A DNA stretch of 64,000 nucleotides from CATQHB01 sp965262595 (GTDB lineage: Bacteria > Chloroflexota > Dehalococcoidia > Lucifugimonadales > UBA3495), in assembly GCA_965262595.1 (NCBI GenBank), contig OZ253548.1:3375472-3439471 (forward strand). Reading direction: 5' to 3'. The notes below the pieces were generated by a model. That model was not told the DNA's origin, ran no database searches, and saw only the letters and a program-made list of their open reading frames with translations. Shown here piece after piece: positions 7,373 through 15,844 of this stretch (positions are counted from its first letter, which is position 1; every line of letters starts with the position of its first letter). Made by a program: the position numbers and the translations under genes.

Positions 7373-7681
7373 ATGTTAGAAAAATATTACTCCAAATACG
7401 AAAAGGCCCCCGACTATATAGCCGAGGGTATGTCTATAGCCATCATCGAGAACGCCCTGCAAATAATGAAGCAAAAGGGCATCAGCCGCTCGGACCTGGC
7501 TAGGGAAATGAGTGTGCCTAAATCGCAAATTTCCCGCATATTCAATGCGCCGCCTAATCTAACCTTACTTTCCATAGCGCGCATTGCTATAGCATTAGGA
7601 GTGGAGCCGCAAGTGTTGCTGAACAAAGACACCTTGGTAAAGGAAGCCCACTCCGTCCCTAAACCGGCCGATACCGATTAA
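7373..7681 (+). CDS. HigA-like HTH antitoxin (XRE family)
   Basis: A 102-residue protein with an XRE-type helix-turn-helix at about residues 38-80: MKQKGISRSDLAREMSVPKS, then QISRIFNAPPNLTLLSIARI and ALGVEP. It should neutralise the upstream HigB-like toxin and repress the operon, presumably at the palindrome at 6892. The last 23 bp overlap the 3' end of convergent nadE, so the two transcripts are antisense at their ends. The family is secure; pairing is inferred from adjacency. Confidence 0.8.
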   Translation: MLEKYYSKYEKAPDYIAEGMSIAIIENALQIMKQKGISRSDLAREMSVPKSQISRIFNAPPNLTLLSIARIAIALGVEPQVLLNKDTLVKEAHSVPKPADTD

Positions 7682-9587
7682 CTATGGGCAGCCGCCGGTC
7701 TTTCCCGAAGGCCCGGGGAGTTATCTTGACTCCCGGCGGAGCTTGTCGCCGCTTGTATTCGTTCCGGTCCACAAAGGATATGACCTGCCGCACCGCCGCC
7801 GGGTCGTGGCCCATATCCACCATTTCCTGGTAGCTGTAATCTTGCTCCACGTAGGCCTTGATGATGGGGTCCAGCCGGTCGTACGGCGGCAGAGTGTCAA
7901 CGTCCAGTTGGTCGGGCCTCAACTCGGCGCTCGGCGGCTTGTCGATTATCCTCTGGGGTATTACCGGATGGGGCGAGCCGGTTTGACTGGCCGGGTTGAC
8001 CGGATTGTTGGGATTGGTCGGGCTGGCCGGGCTGGCCGGATTGTTGGGATTGGCCGGGCTGGCCGGGCTGGCCGGCTTGGCCGGATTGTTGGGATTGGCC
8101 GAACTGGCCGGGCCGCTCGGGCTGGCCGAATTGTTGGGATTGGCCGGGCTGGTCGGATCGTTGCGGTTGCGCCACCGACACAGTTCATAAACCAGTGTTT
8201 TTGGCACGTCCTTGATAACCGCAAAGCCTCCCGCCATATCCCCGTACAGGGTGGCATAGCCCATCGCCATTTCGCTCTTGTTCCCGGTAGTCAGGACCAT
8301 CCAGCCGAACTTGTTGGAAATGGACATCAGCAGATTGCCGCGAATCCGGGCCTGCACGTTCTCCTCGGCCACGTTGGGTTCGGAATCTTGAAAGTAAGGC
8401 TCCAGCATGGCTTCAAAGGCGGTATGCGCCGGTTCAATCGGCACCACCCAGCAATCAATGCCCAGGTTGCCGGCCAGTTCCCGGGAATCGTTGACGCTGC
8501 CCTCGGAGGAGTAGCGAGAGGGCAGGGTGACGCCGACCACGTTTTCTTTGCCCAGCGCGTCAACGGCGACGGCGGCGGTTAGGGCCGAGTCTATTCCACC
8601 GGACAGGCCGACCAGAACCTTGCCAAACCCGCTCTTGCGGATGTAGTCACGGACGCCGGTTACCAGAGCTTGATAAACTTCCTCCACCTCGTCCATTGCG
8701 GCGGCTGGGGTCGCCGGTCTGAGCGCCGGCCGGGCTGTCGGCTTGAATCCCGATACCGACACCACCTTGGGAGTCCCGATTTCCTGCAGAATAACCGGGT
8801 TCTCCTTGCGGGGACGGGGGTCTCGGAGTCTGGCCCGGAAAACCGCCTCAATGTCCAGGTCGGTTACCAGCAAGTCCTCGGCAAAGGCCGGGCCGCGGGC
8901 AATCAACTCTCCGGTCATATCGCAAATCAGGCTGGCCCCGTCGAAAACCAGTTCATCCTGTCCGCCCACCATATTGAGATAGGCCACGAAAAGCCCGTTG
9001 TCGGCAGCCCGGGTAGCAATCATCTTTTCCCGGTAAGCCCGCTTGCCGGCATGAAAGGGCGAGGCGTTAATGTTGACGATGAGCTCGGCTCCGGCCTCCC
9101 GCTGCACCGCAATGGAACCCACCGGGTACCAGATGTCCTCGCAGATATTAACCCCTACCCCGGTACCGTTGATGCGATAAACCGGGCAGTCGCCGCCCCG
9201 CCGGAAATAGCGGTCCTCGTCAAATACCCCATAGTTGGGCAGGTACATCTTTCGGTAGCTGTCAACTAGCTGGCCGTCGTACCCGATCGCCGCGGCGTTG
9301 GCGATGTCGGCCCCCATTTCCACGTAACCGACCACCACCGCTATGCCCCGGGAGGCGGCGATTACCCGCTGCATCGCTTCCACATTGGCCTGGAGAAAAG
9401 TGGTCTTGAACAACAAATCCTCGGGGGGGTAGCCGGTTATCGCCAGCTCCGGAAAGGCCACCAAATCGGCCTGAGCCGCTCGCGCCCGCTCCACGTACTC
9501 GATAATTTTGGCCGTGTTGCCGTCGATGTCGCCTACGGTGGGATTTATTTGGGCCAGGGCCAGGCGAAACTTGCGTATCATGGACAC
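7659..9587 (-). CDS. nadE: Glutamine-dependent NAD+ synthetase with repeat insertion
   Basis: A 642-residue two-domain NAD+ synthetase (deamido-NAD + Gln + ATP to NAD). The N-terminal nitrilase-type glutaminase carries the triad E47 (FPELAITGYP), K113 (YRKMYLPN) and C149 (VNICEDIWY). The C-terminal synthetase has the PP-loop SGGIDS (329-334), GNKSE (436-440) and IDKPPSAELRP (548-558). Between KTLVYELCRWRN and PVIPQRIIDKPPSAELRP, where the usual enzyme has only a short link, sits a roughly 60-residue Asn/Pro/Ala/Ser-rich insertion (about 478-540) encoded by tandem repeats. All catalytic motifs on both sides remain in frame, so the enzyme is probably functional with an extruded loop. Confidence 0.93.
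   Translation of the reverse strand: MSMIRKFRLALAQINPTVGDIDGNTAKIIEYVERARAAQADLVAFPELAITGYPPEDLLFKTTFLQANVEAMQRVIAASRGIAVVVGYVEMGADIANAAAIGYDGQLVDSYRKMYLPNYGVFDEDRYFRRGGDCPVYRINGTGVGVNICEDIWYPVGSIAVQREAGAELIVNINASPFHAGKRAYREKMIATRAADNGLFVAYLNMVGGQDELVFDGASLICDMTGELIARGPAFAEDLLVTDLDIEAVFRARLRDPRPRKENPVILQEIGTPKVVSVSGFKPTARPALRPATPAAAMDEVEEVYQALVTGVRDYIRKSGFGKVLVGLSGGIDSALTAAVAVDALGKENVVGVTLPSRYSSEGSVNDSRELAGNLGIDCWVVPIEPAHTAFEAMLEPYFQDSEPNVAEENVQARIRGNLLMSISNKFGWMVLTTGNKSEMAMGYATLYGDMAGGFAVIKDVPKTLVYELCRWRNRNDPTSPANPNNSASPSGPASSANPNNPAKPASPASPANPNNPASPASPTNPNNPVNPASQTGSPHPVIPQRIIDKPPSAELRPDQLDVDTLPPYDRLDPIIKAYVEQDYSYQEMVDMGHDPAAVRQVISFVDRNEYKRRQAPPGVKITPRAFGKDRRLPIVNRYRPV
7968..8156. repeat. 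In-frame tandem repeat within nadE
   Basis: Variants of TTGTTGGGATTGGCCGGGCTGGCC (plus strand) recur, encoding ANPNNPA/SP units at residues 482, 497, 512 and 524 (spacing 15, 15, 12 codons). Unit changes preserve the reading frame. The copies are diverged, so this is older than the perfect 57-bp repeats at 2937. Confidence 0.85.
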
Positions 9588-9756
9588 CCCAATACCGAGT
9601 TGTGGTTGGTAAATATCGGCTCAGAAAGGACTGGGTTAGTAAAGACCGAACCGGCGATTTTCGCCTTTAAGCCTTGACTACATCTTAACTCTCCGGGCGA
9701 TTAACTGCATCCCCGGCCCGGTTGACACCATAGGTAACGGTCAATATCATACCCGG

Positions 9757-9850
9757 AACGGCCAACAGGTAACGGCCAACAGGTAACGGCCAACAGGTAA
9801 CGGCCAACAGGTAACGGCCAACAGGTAACGGCCAACAGGTAACGGCCAAC
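9757..9850. repeat. 14-bp tandem array directly upstream of uspA
   Basis: AACGGCCAACAGGT is repeated six times (9757-9840), followed by a ten-base partial copy ending one base before the uspA Shine-Dalgarno (GAGGAG, 9851-9856). The array therefore occupies the uspA leader or promoter. There are no spacers, so this is not CRISPR. A 14-bp unit changes helical phase and spacing with each copy. Confidence 0.95.
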
Positions 9851-9861
9851 GAGGAGAAGTA

Positions 9862-10329
9862 ATGTTTGAAAAGATCTTGCTGCCCTTGGACGGGTCAGAA
9901 TTATCGGAGCAGGCCGTTGCATCGGCCCGGGGCATGGCCCAGGCCTTTAACTCACAATTGCACTTGCTGCAAGTTCTTTCTTTAGGAGACCGGTTTGCCT
10001 TGACCCGGGGAATGGATTACGGAGCCGTGAGTTCAGGCTTGTCCCAGAGTCTGATGGACGAGGTAACTGCCGCCGAGACCGCCAAGGCTGAGGAATACCT
10101 GGCCGCAGTGGCGGTCAGGTTGAGGGCCGATGGCCTGGATGTGGTGACGGCCATACCTGACGGCCCGGCTGCCGAAAAAATTATCGAATATGCCGAAGCC
10201 CAGAGCATCGACTTGATAGTTATGAGCACCCACGGACGGGGCGGTATTCAGCGTTTGCTGGTGGGCAGCGTCACCGACCGGGTAATACGTTCCTCCACTC
10301 TCCCGGTTTTGGTAGTACGTCCCGACTAA
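9862..10329 (+). CDS. Universal stress protein, UspA family
   Basis: A 155-residue single Usp domain. It starts with KILLPLDGSELSEQA and ends with the nucleotide-binding signature STHGRGGIQRLLVGSVTDR...LPVLVV, which fits the ATP-binding G-x2-G-x9-G-S/T motif of the MJ0577-like subgroup. Such proteins bind ATP and are induced by starvation or stress. GAGGAG lies 5 bp upstream of the ATG, immediately after a 14-bp tandem array that could modulate expression by copy number. Confidence 0.9.
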   Translation: MFEKILLPLDGSELSEQAVASARGMAQAFNSQLHLLQVLSLGDRFALTRGMDYGAVSSGLSQSLMDEVTAAETAKAEEYLAAVAVRLRADGLDVVTAIPDGPAAEKIIEYAEAQSIDLIVMSTHGRGGIQRLLVGSVTDRVIRSSTLPVLVVRPD

Positions 10330-10386
10330 CTCCGATACCGGCTCACTATAAGCCGGGCCCCGGTAAACCGGAGCTGAGATGAACCG

Positions 10387-10424
10387 GGCCCGACTCGACC
10401 CGACTCGACTCGACCCGACCCGCC
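10387..10424. repeat. Short CGACTCGACC tandem repeat
   Basis: Degenerate CCGACTCGA / CGACCCGA units recur in the leader of the MFS transporter gene. It is one of several short intergenic arrays in this window. Confidence 0.6.
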
Positions 10425-10472
10425 CAATGATCCATCCGACGCGGAGTCATAATTTTTCACCTAAGCAGTTCC

Positions 10473-11861
10473 TTGCGCCATCGGTTGGCCCATTCGCTGC
10501 CCTTTTATTACGGATGGGTCGTCTTCTCTGTTGCTGCGATTGCCAGCTACTCCTCCAGGCCGTTAATGGCGGTGGCCACCCTTTCCGTATTTGCGGTGCC
10601 GATGACCCGGGAGTTTAACTGGTCTCTCGGCTTGTTTTCCGGCGCAGTAAGTCTGGGAGGATTATGCGCCGTAGCTATTTCTCCTTTTCTAGGCCGTCTC
10701 ATTGATCGCTACGGCTCCGGTGTAATCCTGGCAACGACCTCCCTGGCCGTGGGCGGTATTGCCGTTGGGCTTTCGCTGGTCGGCCAGGCTCTGGCTTTTT
10801 ATGCCCTGTATGTGCCGGGACGGATGGCCTTTGCCAGCCCGCTGGAATTGGGTACTAATACCGCAGTGAACAACTGGTTCATTCGGCGCCGTTCCCTGGC
10901 CCTGGCGCTGCTTACCGTCTGCCAGGGTACCGGACTGGCGGCCATGCCCCTGGTGGCGCAATTTATCATCAGTGGGTGGAACTGGCGCGTCGCCTGGGTT
11001 TCCCTGGGCTGCTACACGCTGGCAGTCGGCGTATTGCCCGCTCTGTTGCTGATGGCCCGCCGCCCGGAGGATATGGGTCTGGCCCCCGACCCCCGACCCG
11101 GGGAATCCCGCACCCTGGTTTCTCCGCCGGCCCAGGCTCAGCTTACCGACTCCGCAGCTGACAACGGAAGCCGGGAGGAACCAAGCAACACTGACGTTGG
11201 CCGGGCGCCGGAGCTGTCGGAGGTAGTGGAAAGCTCCTTTGATGCTCCAACTTGGACGCCGGCTTCGGTTGTGGAGCCCGATTTTACCGTGGCCCGCGCC
11301 CTGCGCACCCGGGCTTTTGGGGTGCTGGCCGTCTTTTCCGGAGCCGGCTTTATGGTGCAAGCCGGGGTCAGCCTGCACCAGGTATCCCACTTCATCAATC
11401 AGGGATTGGGCGGGTCGGCGGCTGCCTTCTCCGCCGGAACCTTTGCCTTTTGCCAGGTGTTGGGCGGGCTGCTTTGGTCCGGCCTGACGACCAAAGTCCC
11501 CATACGCGTATTATTGGCTTTGTCGGCCTTTTGCCTGTCCATCGGAGCGGCGGGGATTGAGGCCAGCTCGAACCTTACCTGGGGACTGCCGGCGGCGGCC
11601 ATTCTGGGCGTAGGAGTAGGAGGCTTGCATCTGCTCTTGCGGCTGGCCTGGGCCGAATACTACGGGCGGGAACATCTGGGCAGCATAACCGGGCTAACTC
11701 TGCCGGTACAGGTAGGGGGGCAGGCCCTGGGGCCGGTCATTGCCGGGTTTATGTACGATGCCACCCAAAGCTACCAACTTCCCTTTCGCATCTTTGCCAT
11801 TGCCGTTTTTTTGGCCGGTCTGTTGGTGCTGACCGCCACTCCTCCCAAACCCCGGGAGTAA
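10473..11861 (+). CDS. MFS transporter, OFA/monocarboxylate-like
   Basis: A 462-residue major facilitator with about twelve hydrophobic helices in two six-helix halves joined by a long hydrophilic, Ser/Pro/Glu-rich loop (about 200-270). The first helix (FYYGWVVFSVAAIASYSSRP) and FSGAVSLGGLCAVAISPFLG followed by GRLIDRYG resemble the oxalate/formate antiporter and monocarboxylate transporter branch, so a small organic acid is a plausible substrate. The frame opens with TTG at 10473; other TTG/GTG starts slightly downstream cannot be excluded. It is followed by a convergent methyltransferase gene. The family is clear, the substrate unknown. Confidence 0.85.
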   Translation: MRHRLAHSLPFYYGWVVFSVAAIASYSSRPLMAVATLSVFAVPMTREFNWSLGLFSGAVSLGGLCAVAISPFLGRLIDRYGSGVILATTSLAVGGIAVGLSLVGQALAFYALYVPGRMAFASPLELGTNTAVNNWFIRRRSLALALLTVCQGTGLAAMPLVAQFIISGWNWRVAWVSLGCYTLAVGVLPALLLMARRPEDMGLAPDPRPGESRTLVSPPAQAQLTDSAADNGSREEPSNTDVGRAPELSEVVESSFDAPTWTPASVVEPDFTVARALRTRAFGVLAVFSGAGFMVQAGVSLHQVSHFINQGLGGSAAAFSAGTFAFCQVLGGLLWSGLTTKVPIRVLLALSAFCLSIGAAGIEASSNLTWGLPAAAILGVGVGGLHLLLRLAWAEYYGREHLGSITGLTLPVQVGGQALGPVIAGFMYDATQSYQLPFRIFAIAVFLAGLLVLTATPPKPRE

Positions 11862-11867
11862 TATCGG

Positions 11868-12470
11868 CTACTCCGGCAGCAGTCCGCCACTCTCCGGGCC
11901 ACCCGCTTTAGCGGCAGCCACCAGGAATAGCGGGTCTCCCGGCGGGCTGTCTTCCGGGTTGACCAGACCGCTCCGGATATTCTCGAAGTTTCCGGCGCCT
12001 TCCAGGTAGGTGGTCACCAGGTCCAAATGGCCGCGGTCGGTGGAATAGCGCCAGATGCGTATCGCCTTGGTGGCAAACATCCGGTTGGAGAAGGTAACGA
12101 TAAACACTCCGCCCGGCTTGAGGATGCGGTTGACTTGGCGGAAGGTCTCAATGGGTTGGGTCAGGTACTGGACCGATACCGTAATTACCACGGCGTCGAA
12201 AGTGTCGTCGTCAAAGGGGAGTTCCGGGTTTCGGTTGATGTCCTGAACCACATATTGGTCCAAATCCGGGTTTTCCGCCATTTCCACGGCGTTCATTCCC
12301 AGGCCAACCAGCTCCTGTTTTGGGTGACCGGCCGGCCAATGCGAGCGCCAACTGCTCATCAAGTCCAGGGTCAGGGAGTTGGGCGGAATCAGGCTGCGGA
12401 AGACCTGGCTTACCGCGGCAATGGCCCCGTCGTCGATATGCACTACCAGCCGAGGTTGGGTATAGAACAA
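11868..12470 (-). CDS. SAM-dependent methyltransferase-like protein
   Basis: A 200-residue class I methyltransferase fold. It shows LTLDLMSSW (motif I position, without the usual GxGxG), a VVQDINRNPELPFDDDTFDAVV segment (motifs II-III) and ILKPGGVFIVTFSN (motif post-III). The first usable start codon is TTG at 12470. In the same open frame upstream, codons for PPEYFGREDESDD run without ATG, GTG or TTG back to a TGA near 12545. That upstream peptide looks like genuine protein, so the gene may use a rare start or have lost its beginning. GGGAGG at about 12535 (minus strand) lies before an in-frame ACG. The substrate is unknown. Confidence 0.7.
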   Translation of the reverse strand: MFYTQPRLVVHIDDGAIAAVSQVFRSLIPPNSLTLDLMSSWRSHWPAGHPKQELVGLGMNAVEMAENPDLDQYVVQDINRNPELPFDDDTFDAVVITVSVQYLTQPIETFRQVNRILKPGGVFIVTFSNRMFATKAIRIWRYSTDRGHLDLVTTYLEGAGNFENIRSGLVNPEDSPPGDPLFLVAAAKAGGPESGGLLPE

Positions 12471-12605
12471 ACTGTCGTCGCTCTCATCCTCGCGGCCAAA
12501 GTATTCCGGTGGAAACTGCGCTGCCGTATCCGGCCTCCCTGAATATCACCGGACAACCGCCGTCGGGCTGCGGCCGACCTGGTTGCTCCGGTTAGGTTGG
12601 ATTTT

Positions 12606-12659
12606 GCCGATTTGTACCGGATTTGTACCCGATTAGACCCGATTAGACCCGATTGTACC
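12606..12659. repeat. Short tandem repeat, GATTAGACCC units
   Basis: TTTGTACCGGA/TTTGTACCCGA is followed by GATTAGACCC twice and GATTGTACC. This is a 10-bp periodic tract in the 309-bp interval between the divergent methyltransferase and SIS genes. No other structure was seen there. Confidence 0.7.
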
Positions 12660-12779
12660 ATGCTTGCCGCCGGACGGTCAGGCCGGGGAAGGTGAAAAGC
12701 GACGCCAAAAGGACTACAATTTCGGTCAGCAAGCAATCCGGAAACAATCCGGTTAGCAGTAGAGAGAGGAATCGCAACT

Positions 12780-13919
12780 ATGACCCAACCAACACAGCCG
12801 TTGGAAATCCGCCAGGGCCACCCCTACTATATGCACGATGCCATCCTGAGCCAGCCCGCAGCTATTGCCGAGATGCTGGGAAAACACGCGGCCCAGGCCG
12901 ATGAAGTAGCGGCGATACTGGCCTCCAAGCGCCGGCTGTACCTGGTGGGCATCGGCACCTCCTGGCACGCCGCCCTGATTGCCGAGCATTGGTTCCGCCG
13001 GTTGGCCGGTTCCCGCGTCGAGGTGCAGGGCTGGCATTCCTTTGAGTTTTGCGCCTACCCGCCGCCGCTGAGCCAGGATGATGCGGTCATTATTATCAGC
13101 CATCGGGGCACCAAGACCTATTCCTTCCAGGCGCTGGAACTGGCCCGGGAACGTGGCGCTTATACCCTGGCGGTCACCTCGACCGATCCCGGCCCCCGGA
13201 TTCGGGTAGCCGACGTGGAGTTCAACACCGTGGCCCCGGAACGCTCCGCCGCCTTTACCGTTAGCTATACCGCAGCCCTGACCGTCATGGCGATGCTGGC
13301 ATCCGCGTTGGGCGCCAAATTGGGAGCTGCCTCAGGAAGCGATAGCGACGCCGGCGGGAACCCGGCCCAATTGCGCGCCCAATTAGAGAGCGTACCCGGT
13401 GTCGTCGCCGGAATTATCAACCGCAGCGATGCTGTAGAACGGGCGGTACAGCGTTTTCAGGAACGGCAACGCTTTATCTCCGTTGGCTGGGGGCCGAATA
13501 CGGCCAATGCTTACGAGGTGGCCTTGAAAATCAAGGAAACCAGCGCCGCCGACTGCGAGGGGTTGCAGGTGGAACAGCTATTGCACGGGCCGTTTTGTTC
13601 CATTGGCCCCGACTGCCTGGTAACCTTGATCGCCCCGCCGGGGCCAGGCTACGAGCGGGCCCTGAACATCGCGCGGGCGGCGGCGGCGGTGGACGCCCCG
13701 GTATGGGCGCTGGTCCAGGAGGGGGACGAGGAACTGTCGGCCCTGGTAACCGAGAGTTTTCCAATGCCGCCCCTGGCGGAGCTATGGTCTCCCCTGGCCT
13801 ACGTGGTTCCCTTGCAGCTTTTCACCTACTACCTGGCCCTGGCCCGGGACAAGCACCCCGACCGTTTTCAGCAGGACAATCCGGCCCAGGCGGAGGCCCG
13901 AACCCACTATGAACTGTAG
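12780..13919 (+). CDS. Double-SIS sugar isomerase-like protein (GlmS/AgaS type)
   Basis: A 379-residue protein with two SIS (sugar isomerase) domains. The first contains VGIGTSWHAALIAEHWFRRL and IIISHRGTKTY; the second contains SVGWGPNTANAYEVALKIKE followed by EGLQVEQLLHGP, matching the phosphosugar-isomerase half of GlmS (family KE...E...HGP signature). There is no glutaminase domain, so it resembles standalone isomerase/deaminases acting on amino-sugar phosphates. AGAGAGGA lies 9 bp upstream of the ATG. The physiological substrate is not evident. Confidence 0.82.
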   Translation: MTQPTQPLEIRQGHPYYMHDAILSQPAAIAEMLGKHAAQADEVAAILASKRRLYLVGIGTSWHAALIAEHWFRRLAGSRVEVQGWHSFEFCAYPPPLSQDDAVIIISHRGTKTYSFQALELARERGAYTLAVTSTDPGPRIRVADVEFNTVAPERSAAFTVSYTAALTVMAMLASALGAKLGAASGSDSDAGGNPAQLRAQLESVPGVVAGIINRSDAVERAVQRFQERQRFISVGWGPNTANAYEVALKIKETSAADCEGLQVEQLLHGPFCSIGPDCLVTLIAPPGPGYERALNIARAAAAVDAPVWALVQEGDEELSALVTESFPMPPLAELWSPLAYVVPLQLFTYYLALARDKHPDRFQQDNPAQAEARTHYEL

Positions 13920-14007
13920 GTATGAACTGTAGGATGAATCGATAAGCAGACCAATCAATTGAACTATATAACCGTATAACCGTTTGAAAGATTGAAAGGA
14001 GCGGAGA

Positions 14008-14385
14008 ATGTCCACTAACGAAACTGAGGCGTTCCTGGAGGCCCAGTCCCAGCACCGGGGTTACACCCTGGAAATGCACCGCATTATGGCTGAGGCCGAT
14101 CTGGAATGGGCCAGGAAATACGGCGAGTTTATCGAGGCTACCTACACCGGGCAGCGCACCCTGGACCGCAAGACCAAGGAGTTGCTCCAGATCGTAGTTG
14201 AGGCGGCGCTAAAGGCCGACGTGGAGCAGATTCAAGCCCACGTGCGGGTGGCTTTGCAGGAAGGGGCAACTCCCACGGAAATCCTGGAAGCCCTTCAGGC
14301 GGTTATCGCTCCGATGGGCGCCCTGGCCTTTCGCCGCGGTCTGCAAGCCTGGGCGCGGGAGACCGGCTACCTGCCAAACGAATAG
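14008..14385 (+). CDS. Carboxymuconolactone decarboxylase-family protein
   Basis: A 125-residue all-helical CMD/AhpD-like protein: TLDRKTKELLQIVVEAALKA, then QAHVRVALQEGATPTEILEAL. The helix that bears the CxxC redox pair in AhpD reads ALKADVEQIQAH, with no cysteine anywhere in the protein, while the downstream His is kept. It is therefore not a peroxidase-type AhpD and is nearer to decarboxylase-like or non-redox members. AGGAGCGGAG precedes the ATG. It follows the SIS gene by 88 bp on the same strand. Confidence 0.8.
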   Translation: MSTNETEAFLEAQSQHRGYTLEMHRIMAEADLEWARKYGEFIEATYTGQRTLDRKTKELLQIVVEAALKADVEQIQAHVRVALQEGATPTEILEALQAVIAPMGALAFRRGLQAWARETGYLPNE

Positions 14386-14489
14386 TGGGGGTGTTGGTTT
14401 GGGGCAGGTGGCGCCGGCAGTCTCAAAGCCATCGTCCGGTATCGGGTGCGGCAACGAGGCGCCTATAACTTGGGCGCCCACCCGATTAT

Positions 14490-15398
14490 TTAACGTGAGG
14501 TCGTTCCGAGGGACGTATACCACTCGGCGATGGCCGTTCCAATCTCGAGGGGAGAGTCTTCCTGGATGAAATGAACGCCCGGCACGGTAACCTCCTGCTG
14601 GTTGGGCCAGCCGCGGCAGAACTCCCGCTGCGGCCCAGTGAGGATGGCCCCCGGTTCGGCGTTGATGAACAGCTTGGGCAGGTCGCTCTGCGACAGCCAG
14701 GCGGCGTAGTCTTCCACCAGGGCAACCACGTCGGCAGGCTCGCCTTCAATGGGTATTTCCCGGGGCCAGGACAAAGGCGGGCGGCGCGATTCGCCCGGTT
14801 CTAAATAAGGTTGCCGGTAAACCTCCATCGCCGCGTCGCTGATGCGGTTCAAGACGCTGCCGGGCAGGACCCGCTCCACGAAAAGGTTGTTGGTCAATAC
14901 CATTTCCTCCCCTGCCGGCGAACGGAAACCCTGGAACACTCGCCGCGCCGCTTCCGGCCATTCCTCCCAAGTCAACGGCCGTACGATGGCCTCCATGTAA
15001 ACCAACCCTTTAATGCGCTCCGGGTGGCGGAAAGCCCAGTGAAAGCCCAACGCCGACCCCCAGTCGTGCAGCGCCAAGGTCACCGGTCCGGTGGGCGCTA
15101 CTGCGTCGAACCAGGCGTCCAGGTGGCGGGAGTGGTCGGCAAACCGGTAGGAACCGTCCGGCGTCTTGCCGGAGTCGCCCATTCCCACCAGGTCCGGGGC
15201 CAGGCAGCGGGCCAGCGGCTCCAGGTGGGGTATTATGTTCCGCCACAAGTAGGACGAGGTGGGGTTGCCGTGCAGCAAGACAATAGCGCCAACACTATCG
15301 GTCACGGCGCCGGTGTCCACGTAGGCCATCTCAACGCCCCCGGCGTCCACTCGGCGGCGGGGGTATGGGTCATGGGCGGAAATTTCAGGCATAGTCAA
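14490..15398 (-). CDS. Haloalkane dehalogenase
   Basis: A 302-residue alpha/beta hydrolase with the full haloalkane dehalogenase set. N45 (LLHGNPTSSYLW) and W113 form the halide site, D112 (LALHDWGSALG) is the nucleophile, E136 (MEAIVRPLTW) the acid in the DhaA/LinB (HLD-II) position, and H276 (PGVHFIQED) the base. Length and the cap-domain pattern (WPEAARRVFQGFR) fit the family. It would hydrolyse carbon-halogen bonds of haloalkanes to alcohols in the cytoplasm. It is monocistronic, convergent with the CMD gene, and carries an R1 repeat upstream (15443-15645). Haloalcohol-processing genes are not adjacent. Confidence 0.92.
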   Translation of the reverse strand: MTMPEISAHDPYPRRRVDAGGVEMAYVDTGAVTDSVGAIVLLHGNPTSSYLWRNIIPHLEPLARCLAPDLVGMGDSGKTPDGSYRFADHSRHLDAWFDAVAPTGPVTLALHDWGSALGFHWAFRHPERIKGLVYMEAIVRPLTWEEWPEAARRVFQGFRSPAGEEMVLTNNLFVERVLPGSVLNRISDAAMEVYRQPYLEPGESRRPPLSWPREIPIEGEPADVVALVEDYAAWLSQSDLPKLFINAEPGAILTGPQREFCRGWPNQQEVTVPGVHFIQEDSPLEIGTAIAEWYTSLGTTSR

Positions 15399-15442
15399 GG
15401 GAATTACTCCTTTGGAGCCGGTGTCAACGATTAGTCATTCTA

Positions 15443-15645
15443 AGGATACTCTGAATAAGTCATTAAACGCCCGCGCCTTCACCCCGTCGTTCTTGCGAAG
15501 GCAGTAGCCTGATACGTTAACGCCGTCAGCTCGTCGTTCCTGCGTTCGCAGGAACCTGAAACGTTGTGGACCGAGGTTCCTGCCTTCGCAGAAACGACGG
15601 GCGAGGGATAAACAGCCAGGTCAAGGACTTGTTCAGAGGTTCTTT
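15443..15645. repeat. MITE-like palindromic element R1, copy B
   Basis: The left end is AAGGATACTCTGAATAAGTC and the right end GGACTTGTTCAGAGGTTCTT, matching the R1 termini. This copy is about 50 bp longer than A and D because the CGTCGTTCCTGCG / CGCAGGAAC palindrome is partly repeated inside. It lies in the 446-bp gap between the haloalkane dehalogenase and ABC ATPase genes; nothing else was recognised between 15646 and 15844. Confidence 0.8.
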
Positions 15646-15844
15646 AGATTATTTCGTGGGATATTCATCAGATTCTTGCTGGCGAAACGCCCAAGCGTGA
15701 GGGCCAGTTTACCATAATCGTAGCTCCGGGCGCATTTTCGTTTTGAGGAAGCGCAGCAGCGCAGCGGGCGCCTTTCTCACGACTGCCTGGATTCCGGCGC
15801 CGGCCGCTCCATTCTAAAACAGGTTTTTCAGGCGCGGGCGGCGT

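Noticed and set aside
7743..8582. 279-residue plus-strand frame opposite nadE, rich in GRAGRAGRI repeats
   Set aside because: It is the complement of the nadE repeat insertion and catalytic domain. The minus-strand frame carries every NAD synthetase motif.
9757..9850. Possible CRISPR array
   Set aside because: The 14-bp units are directly contiguous with no spacers and no cas genes are in the window.
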